A program made the translations under genes and the position numbers. From Bactrocera neohumeralis (Eukaryota > Arthropoda > Insecta > Diptera > Tephritidae), in NCBI RefSeq assembly GCF_024586455.1, contig NC_065921.1:71487528-71551527 (forward strand): DNA of 64,000 nt, read 5' to 3'. Under the pieces are notes generated by a model. It saw only the letters and a list, made by a program, of their open reading frames with translations, did no database searches and had not been told where the DNA came from. Shown piece by piece: positions 57,003 to 64,000 of the stretch (the first letter of the stretch is position 1; each line of letters opens with the position of its first letter).

Positions 57003-57200
57003 TTTTCTTCTTCTTCTCCAAACGGAAATTGCCTTTCCGTAGAGCCCGTTTTCCGTTGATCGAGAGATAAAACAAAATTCGTTGAAGGAGCTGAAGTCCA
57101 TTCCAAAAAGTGCTTATGAAAAGTGTTTCGAGGACTGGATATATGTATTACATTTGGTGGAGATTACTTTGAAGGCGACAAAATAAATATTGATGAATAG
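57003..57200 (+). pseudogene. Mariner M8, second part
   Basis: Continues the gene cut at 56184: TTTTTCTTCTTCTTCTCC then KRKLPFR.ARF (57020-57050), NSLKELKSIPKSAYEKCFED (57080-57135) and, in another frame, SGGDYFEGDKINID-like end (57150-57200). This is the C-terminal tail of the same mariner type as M4, so the LINE at 56185-57002 was inserted within one mariner gene. Confidence 0.82.
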
Positions 57201-58675
57201 TTAAATATATATAAGTATATATAGCATATATGTACATAGGTATGATAGCTGTCATACTTACTTAATTCCTTACATTTGAACCAAGTTCTCCCACACACTC
57301 CGGCGCATCAGGTAAAATATTGCCAAATCTTTAATATAATATAGACATATGCTTGTACATTTATATACATGTGTATATGCGCATATGAATGTATGTATGT
57401 ATGCACATATGTATCTTGTCATACATATCTGTTTAAAAAAAGAAAGGAAGCGCAGCTGTAAGCAGAATGACGGCACAGAAAGTCATGGGAAAAAATCTCA
57501 AGGAAATGTGTTTCTAATAGCCAAAAAACTGTTGCATGCAACAATCACAAAAATATGCTGAGTTGTTGTTGTTTTCTAGCAATTTTAGTTTCTCCAAATT
57601 ATAAATTTATATTCTCGATTAAAAAAATAAAATAAAAATAAACTGGTTTTAATTTTTTTGTGCCAACAAAACATGTGCACTGACAGAAATATACTATATA
57701 AATATGCGCATAAGGATATACATACATACTTATATATTATTGATATTTCTCTTGATAATGATTTCCAATTTCCCTTTTATAAAATTACATGCTTATAATG
57801 CTTATTATTGCACGGCAGCTATCAATAATTAAATTTATACATATAATTCCACACACACACACACACACACGCTCACTCACTCATACACATGTAAGCAGCT
57901 GAATTTGTTGCATGCAACACGAAAACACAGCAAAAGGTCCTGCCTTGCGACCTGCCGAATTCCCCTCACTTGTCGTTGCATTCACTATTCACTGTTGCAT
58001 TGCCGTTTGTGGCATGCTGTAGGTGTTGCAACATTGCCATTAAGTTTTGGGTTATTGAACTGTTGATCTTTGATTTTTACCTTTTGTATTTTTCCCTTCC
58101 TTTCACTGTTTACCTCGTTACGTTGCTGCGTTTCGTTCGTTTGTTTGTCGCTTTGTTTTTGTTAGCATTATTCTCAGCAATTTTCCCATCGATGTCGGAT
58201 TTTTTGATTTGCAGGTGTTTCTTTGCGTCACAAATGAAATCTTTTATTGGCAGCGCAGTTACGAATGTTGGTGGAAAGTGGGAAAAGGCAATTTATAGTC
58301 TTGCAAGTCCTGTTTCCCTACACAAATGGAGTTGCTTTTGTGACTTTTGTGGTTGCCTCGACACAAAGATCATTAGGTGAGCCTTAAGGAGATTAAATAA
58401 GATTTAGGTTTTGTGGATTTTAGAAGGTTGTTAATGGGTTAAGTTGTAGTTAAGACGCTATAAATAATCGACAACATTCAATTATGATTTACGCAAGCCC
58501 AGATTTTGTAAGAAGAAGAACAAGTCGCAAATAAATATTTATTATTATAAATTTGACGGATTCTTTTATTTTGTTTTTGTTTTTTTTTTTTTAATTATGT
58601 ATAAATTTCGTATATGTATATTATATATGTATGTAGAAACAAGAATGCTTAGTAATTATATAAATATAGGTTAGG
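57201..58675. other. Microsatellite and transposon-poor region
   Basis: TATA/TACA tracts at 57200-57245 and 57335-57430, (AC)n at 57850-57872. The 136-codon plus frame at 57970-58380 is Phe/Leu/Cys-rich with no known domain; strand-biased T content alone can explain it. Confidence 0.45.
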
Positions 58676-58679
58676 TGAG

Positions 58680-60070
58680 GTTAGGCTGGTAAGGCAATGA
58701 GTCACGCCTAGATCAGTTTTGGTCCTTTGCGATACTAGATGGAGTTCAGTCACTAGGTACATGAGAAGTATGCATGCCTACGCTTGACGTGAATTTTAAC
58801 AGACTCTGAGGCCTGACTGTTGATGCATCTCCAACATATCATACCGTGGGAACCCCATTGCGGTAGAACTGCACAATATATGATACATTGTTTCCCTGGT
58901 GCCTTGCTCTAGACATTGCCTGCAGTCTTCTCGATCTGTCAGCCCCATTGTGGGGTCTTGTGTCATCAGAGTGACCAGTTAGCATTCTTAACATGATCCT
59001 ACAGTTTCTTTATTCCCCATTCTGCGGCCTTGTGTCACCACCAGACAGTGACCAGTTAGTATTCCGATCATGTTCCTACAGTCTCTTCTATCGAGTGTTA
59101 ATAGAAATTCTGTGTATTTCCGATCCATCGTTTTGCACATGACTTTTACAGTTTTGCATCCAGGTAGCTCGTTCCATCGGGTTTTAATTTTCTTTACCAT
59201 ACTTCTGTGCAGATCGTCGTATAGACTATGCATGGGTTTCCCAATGTTGGTAAAGTTTTCGGCTGTTAGTCCTACACCATGCTTGGAAATCTTGTCCACT
59301 ATTTCATTGAACTCGATGGCTTTACGGCCAGGCACCCAGTAGAAGTGAAATTCTTGCTTCTGGCAACACTTTTCACTGCTGCCCTGCTTCCCAAGACATT
59401 TCTGGCCGATATGCGATACGAGGGTACTACCTGTTTGACTGTCTACGTAGATGTTGACTCTGCAATTGCCTGGCAGCAGTTGCATTAGAAGTCAGCTCCG
59501 CGGCTTTCGCAATAGCAAGGAGTTTAAATAGCTTTAAATATACTACAGTGGTCCGGCAACTAAAAAGGCTGTCTTATGCCTAACTCTGGTCAGCATATCC
59601 ACGCACCAACTCCATCCTCCATTTTAGAGCCAACCATATAAATGTTTAGAATGTTGTGCGTAACTAACGCACCTTTTTATATGTTTACTTTGAACCTTCT
59701 TTCTTTAAAAGTGGGATCATGTAGTCGGTGCTTGCCAAACCGCCATTACCCACCGAGCTATGCCCGTAGGTTCTAAATGTAAATTCTCCTGCAGCCAAAA
59801 GTCATCCCGCCGATTTTGCTGTGCAGGTTTCGGCGAAGAAGTCTATACGTGGCAGGTTTAGTACTAGTTCAAGAGATGCCGTAGGAGTTGTTCTTAAAGC
59901 TCCCGTTATGCAAGCGCAGTGAGCCGCTGAACCCTTTCAATTGGCTTCCGTTAGGTGTATTTCCGTACGTCTGCCCACCATACTACTGCACTGTAGGGCA
60001 GAATTGGTCTTATAATAGCTGTATAACACCAGTACATGAGAGAGGGAGAGAGTCTCCAGGTTTTGCCGTG
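58680..60070 (-). pseudogene. LINE family 2 copy, linker, RNase H and C-terminal module
   Basis: The longest family 2 copy, on the minus strand. From 60070 down: a post-reverse-transcriptase linker with ERVQRLTALCITGALR- and TPTASLELVLNLPRIDFFAE-like text (59830-60000); the RNase H start with VGSKMEDGVGAWI, where TDGSK is expected (about 59610-59650); VNIYVDSQTGSTLVSHIGQK (59400-59460) with the Asp-Ser motif; FHFYWVPGRKAIEFNEIVDKISKHGVGLTAENF (59240-59350); DDLHRSMVKKIKTRWNELPGCKTVKVM; LLTLDRRDCRNMIGILTGHCLV (59030-59110); then DREDCRQCLEQGTRETMYHILCSSTAM (58850-58950), the Cys/His module. The 59100-58980 block is partly duplicated. It ends by a GGTTAGGTGAGGTTAGG tract at 58670. One 165-codon frame (59485-58988) is open; the rest is broken. 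Confidence 0.8.
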
Positions 60071-60109
60071 CATCGATTTGCACAATATGCTTGGCGATTA
60101 TAGGGTTAC

Positions 60110-60510
60110 CTTGAACAATAATATATTCCAAAGATATATTGTAAAAAGAAAAAGTTTCCCATACAAGAACTTCATTTTGGTCGGTCAATTTGTATGACAA
60201 CTGTATACTATAGTGATCCGATCTGAAAAAATTGGTTCAGAGACTGTAGCTTTGCCTCGAAATATAATCTGTGCCAAATTTCGTAAAGATATCTTGTCAA
60301 AGAAAAAAGTTTTCCATACAAGCACTTGATTCCGATCGTTCAGTTTGTATGAGAGCTATGTATATGCTATAGTAGGCCGATATCGCCGATTTCAACAAAC
60401 GTGCAGTTCCTTAATGAGAAATGCGCTTGTGCAAAATTTCAGGTCAACATCTATACCATAAAAATAAGTGACTAATTCGCGTACTTACTAAGCCAGTAAC
60501 ACCCTATAGC
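60110..60510 (+). repeat. Dispersed repeat P, copy with two units
   Basis: GGTCAATTTGTATGACAACTGTATACTATAGTGATCCGAT (about 60180-60222) and TTCAGTTTGTATGAGAGCTATG, TATGCTATAGTAGGCCGATATCG (60338-60386) with TTTTCCATACAAGCACTTGATTCCGATCG between them. This matches the order of the 26.7 kb copy. Confidence 0.75.
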
Positions 60511-60914
60511 AGAATATTGTGCAGTTTACCTTCTAACTTATTCTATTTTGCAAAAGTCTACACTAAGCAGAAAGCGAAATTGTAATAAATTCGCAAACCG
60601 GAAAGCTTGAAAAGCTTTACACTAGTAAAAATCTGTGCAAAATGTGCAAATTGTTTAACATTTCAGTTTCTTTTAAGCTTGAAATCAAAAGCTTTTGATC
60701 AGCAAGCGATTAAAATGTTCATAACGGAGGCATTTATGTATGTATGTATGTATTGCACCAACCATAAAATGTTAAGGGCTGTTAGGTAAATTTAAAGACA
60801 TATGATATATGTATGTATAACATGCCAAAAATATTTAAATACATATATACACATACATACACATACATACATACAAATATGAATATTTATGTATGTATGT
60901 ATGTGCATATGTAC
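60511..60914. other. Spacer with microsatellite
   Basis: TATG/TACA tracts at 60735-60752 and 60838-60913. Nothing else was recognised. Confidence 0.5.
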
Positions 60915-61035
60915 ATTAGGTTGGGTTAAAAAATCGGCTGTTAGAAATTTAAATACGGGTAGATTCTCCACCAGATTTACAGTTTTCTATTTTTTCTTAT
61001 TATCAGTTAGAAAAATTCCAATTTGCAAATATGTA
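60915..61035 (+). mobile_element. MITE S/T-type left arm, partial
   Basis: TTAGGTTGGGTTAAAAAAT and, further in, CAGTTTTCTATTTTTTCTTATTATCAGTTAGAAAAATTCC match the left arm of the elements at 43483 and 46920. No inverted partner was seen downstream. Confidence 0.55.
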
Positions 61036-62427
61036 TGTCGATTTTTTTCGAAAAATATCGTTTTCGTTCAATACCACCGCGACTCAGAGGACGCTAGCTC
61101 AAGCTAATCCGTTTGCAGGGATCATTTTATTTCAAAACTAAACAAATTAATTAATAAGAATTAAAAAAAAAAAATATTATTTGTTCAGTTATGAGAGATG
61201 TCCGGCTATGAGGACTATCCGTAATGGAGAATTTCACTGTATTTGCTTTTGGTTTTTCATATTCTGCATATATTTAATATTTTTATAAAAGTTATCAAAC
61301 ACAAATTTTCCAAAATAGATTAAGACAATACCAAAATCAAAATCCATTTCATTTCAATTTATATTCAGCAATTTTATAAAACCATATAGCAAAATTCATT
61401 CATATAAAATCATAAGAAAGCTCCTCCATAAAAGTGTACACATATGATTTGCAGCCACTGTACGAATACATACCTATGTAAATGAATACTCTCCGCAAGC
61501 ATATCAGCCACATGTTACCTTGCTTTATTTTTGCACAGCGCGCACATAGGCACACACACTTACACAAACATACACACTTAACTCTTTGCCTTGCTCCTAC
61601 ACATGTTTGTGTGTTGCTTTTATTCGCTTACCTCGCATAGCTCGTTTATCTGCAGCGCCGCACTTCGCATTGGCAAACTGCTGATTGGTCGTTTGTGCAA
61701 AAATCGCACGACTCGTGCAAACTTCGGCAAAAATTCGCGAAAGCTCAAAGCGAATAAAATTTTTGCACAAGCCTTCGTATCGACATCGCGTCGTAGCTTA
61801 GTCAGCTTCGGCACTGTCATAAACTTCGGCACAATGTGCCAAAAGTTCGGCGCTGTGACGCCGCTTGCTGATAGGTGGCTGTTGGTCGTTAGCTATGTTT
61901 GCGAATCGTTGATTATCGGCCTCGTGGCGCACCGCTGGCGGAGGTAGGTTAGGCGCACACGACACTGAAGCGCAAAAGTTTTGCTATTTTTTTTTGTGTT
62001 TGCGAATACTCGAGTGTGCTTGTATGTATGTGTACATATATTTATGTTATTTAGTATTTTAGGAGAGCGCTGTGCGTTGTTTGGTCAACAAGTCGTTGGT
62101 TCTTTTTTGGGAATACGAAATGCTGCCGATGTGGCGTTCTATTCATGAGTATGTGGGTATGAGATGTAGACATCTTAGTATATTTTTTTGTTGGTGGACA
62201 CTTTCGCATACGTGCTTTTTTGTCGGTTTATTCTTTGTTACAAATTGACATTCCCGATTTGTATGTTCGTTAACCTATTAACTGGCGGAATTGAGAAACT
62301 AATAAAGTTATATTATAATATGGTTTGGAATAACTAAGATTTCTTCAATATTGGAAAACTATAAAAATACTCGAAGTATGCGATTGAGGGTACATACACC
62401 AAATTCCAAATACCAGATGCCACCATA
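61036..62427. other. Transposon-poor spacer
   Basis: GC-richer at 61640-61960, with repeated TTCGGCA/AAACTTCGGC phrases. A 118-codon plus frame (61591-61947) shows no domain. Nothing definite. Confidence 0.4.
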
Positions 62428-62790
62428 TATTATATATCATATACCATATACCATATACCATATACCATATACCATATACCATATACCATATACCATATAC
62501 CATATACCATATACCATATACCATATACCATATACCATATACCATATACCATATACCATATATCATATACCATATAACATATACCATATATCATATACCA
62601 TATACCATATACCATATACCATATACCATATACCATATACCATATACCATATACCATATACCATATACCATATACCATATACCATATACCATATACCATA
62701 TACCATATACCATATACCATATACCATATACCATATACCATATACCATATACCATATACCATATACCATACACCATATACCCTATACCAC
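62428..62790. repeat. (ACCATAT)n 7-bp repeat, ~52 units
   Basis: About 360 bp of near-perfect ACCATAT units with a few variants (TATCAT and TAACAT near 62560-62596; CACC, CCCT at the right edge). Because 7 is not a multiple of 3, each frame cycles through the same seven codons, and neither strand contains a stop among them, so all six frames are open. The apparent Tyr-His-Ile-Pro and Met-Val-Tyr-Gly-Ile-Trp proteins are artefacts. Confidence 0.98.
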
Positions 62791-63197
62791 ACTATACTTG
62801 TAGCATCATAGTAATACGATCATGAGAAACATAAAACTCAACCAGGCATTCAAGCAGAAAACCAATTTTAAAATAGTTTAGGAAATTTAAGCGGTCGTAT
62901 CCACTTGGAAGTCAGAAAAAATGCGTTTTTGAGATATTTTGAAAAGTTAAATTTACATTTCCAGTATTAACGAATTATTTAGAATCATTTTTGTATCCCT
63001 TGTTCGCGTAGTAGAACAAGTCCAGGAGGACTTCCGAAAAAAGGGGTCCAGCGACGAGGAAGATTAAATTATCTCGAATCAAAAAATACGAAAATACTAC
63101 AGACGAATACAGGTAACGATCGGCTGCCTAAAAATGTATTTTTGGTGAAAAACTTTCTCTTCATAGTGGTTTAAAAACAAAAACAAAAAAAAATTTT
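62791..63197. other. AT-rich spacer
   Basis: No feature recognised. Confidence 0.4.
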
Positions 63198-63560
63198 CCG
63201 AGTTTTGAGTTTAAGTTAAAATTTTGGAACATGTTTTGAAAAATACGCTCATATCTCCGAAATGTGAATAATTTATTATCCTCAGATTGGACTAAAAAAA
63301 TATTATCCAGAATCGTATTACTGACCCACCGAGTTTTGAGTTTTAGTTAAAGTTTTTGGTAAGTTACATTTTCATATCTCCGAAATGTGAGAAATTTTTT
63401 TTCTTCGGAATGGCTTAAAAAAACCAAAAAAAATATTATCCCGCCGAGTTTTGAGTTTCAGTTAAAGTTTTGGGTAAGTTACCTTTTTTGATAAATACGC
63501 GTATATCTCCGAAAGTATTTGCCGAATCAACTTCAAATTTTCCGCGAATATTTTCAAATA
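63198..63560 (+). repeat. ~115-131-bp tandem repeat with CCGAGTTTTGAGTTT
   Basis: CCGAGTTTTGAGTTT recurs at 63198, 63329 and 63444. Each is followed by AGTTAAA-TTTTGG, an ATATCTCCGAAA phrase and, in the first two, a run ending AAATATTATCC. Three imperfect units. Confidence 0.8.
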
Positions 63561-64000
63561 TACATATATATATGTATATATACATACTTATGTATGTGTG
63601 TATATATTCACATTCGATAGACTATAAAAAAGCGATTTTCTGAAACTCCTAAGAGTATAAGATAGCTCCTTAAGGATGTAAACTGAACTAGAAACTTCGT
63701 AAAAATCAAAAATTTTTTTTTTATATTTCGTTAGTTTAGATATTCAACACGTTCACTCTAAAAAGATTTTTCAAAAATTAAATTATTTTCAAAGTTTGAG
63801 CTTTGAACTAGTATAGCCCCTTAACTCTTTGAGCGCAAAAGATTTCAGAAATAATCTACCACCTAGAGCGACAAAATATTTTTTTGTTGCAATCAAATTA
63901 ATTTTATTTAATATAACATAATAATAAATAATTAAGCTTGTATAAAATTTTCGCAATGAAAACTAGTCGCTGAAAATTTTCAAAAATTTCTTAGTAAAAA
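63561..64000. other. AT-rich spacer
   Basis: TATATATGTATATATACATAC tract at about 63562-63585. AGCCCCTTAACTC at 63816 resembles the right end of the TTAA-type MITE but has no clear partner. Confidence 0.4.

Noticed and set aside
57970..58380. 136-codon hydrophobic plus frame, possible membrane protein
   Set aside because: T-rich strand gives Phe/Leu/Val strings by composition; no family resemblance or splice context.
62351..62803. 150-codon plus frame and 120-codon minus frame of Tyr/Ile/Pro or Met/Val/Tyr/Trp repeats
   Set aside because: Both are translations of the (ACCATAT)n repeat, which has no stop in any frame.

Overview
The window looks like euchromatic non-coding DNA from a higher fly, most probably a tephritid fruit fly (Bactrocera, Zeugodacus or Ceratitis type). 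The basis is very dense (TACA)n/(TATG)n microsatellite with CATATG centres, AT-rich filler, mariner-family and rosa-like transposase remnants, and degenerate fly LINEs. No bacterial, viral or organellar features are visible. I find no convincing host protein-coding gene, tRNA or rRNA gene; one splice-acceptor-plus-ORF at about 2.06 kb is a very weak exon candidate. The stretch is best read as a large intron or intergenic region.

The recognisable content is almost all transposon debris. (1) LINE family 1 lacks RNase H and has a 3' end of the form ...GGTGTCTACGCC-AATTAA followed by a (GAA)n-like tail. Copies lie at 1-1050, 3557-4575, 28970-29048, 31520-32100, 33790-34165, 44476-45775, 47252-48464 and 56185-57002, with a relative at 50558-51570. 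(2) LINE family 2 carries an RNase H domain and a C-terminal Cys/His module. Copies lie at 7825-8225, 24130-25130, 30770-31060, 34236-34770, 40860-41790, 54870-55700 and 58680-60070. (3) Mariner-family copies lie at 4700-5450, 6714-7668, 11325-11705, 23215-24065, 25150-26230, 34830-35220, 50475-51740 (split) and 55705-57200 (split). (4) Rosa-like Tc1/mariner copies lie at 3004-3556, 35630-36410, 39435-39565 and 49548-50474. (5) MITEs or foldback elements with TA-flanked GGGTG-type ends lie at 20301-21827, 43483-44445, 46920-48513 and 60915-61035, and a TTAA-flanked one at 29986-30615. (6) A dispersed family with GTTTGTATGGCAGCTAT and GGTCCGATATCG motifs occurs at least eight times.

Layout: 0-8.3 kb is a transposon cluster seated in a ~250-bp tandem repeat; 9.5-10.9 kb is a diverged satellite built on TAATCGATTA. 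From 12.5 to 14.1 kb, 32.1 to 33.8 kb, 36.4 to 38.8 kb, 41.8 to 43.4 kb, 48.5 to 49.5 kb, 57.2 to 58.6 kb and 61.0 to 62.4 kb the DNA is transposon-poor. The 36.4-38.3 kb part holds a marked cluster of ATGCAAAT octamers and is the best candidate for host regulatory DNA. At 62.4-62.8 kb there is a ~52-unit 7-bp repeat.

The most informative structures are nested insertions: a LINE inside a mariner with a visible target duplication (55.7-57.2 kb), a LINE inside a foldback MITE (46.9-48.5 kb), and a LINE inside another mariner (50.5-51.7 kb). The 955-bp mariner at 6.7-7.7 kb keeps both terminal repeats and TA duplications. Several LINE copies keep both flanks but lack their middle. All transposase and reverse-transcriptase frames seen are broken or truncated, so the window is an archive of past activity rather than a set of working genes.
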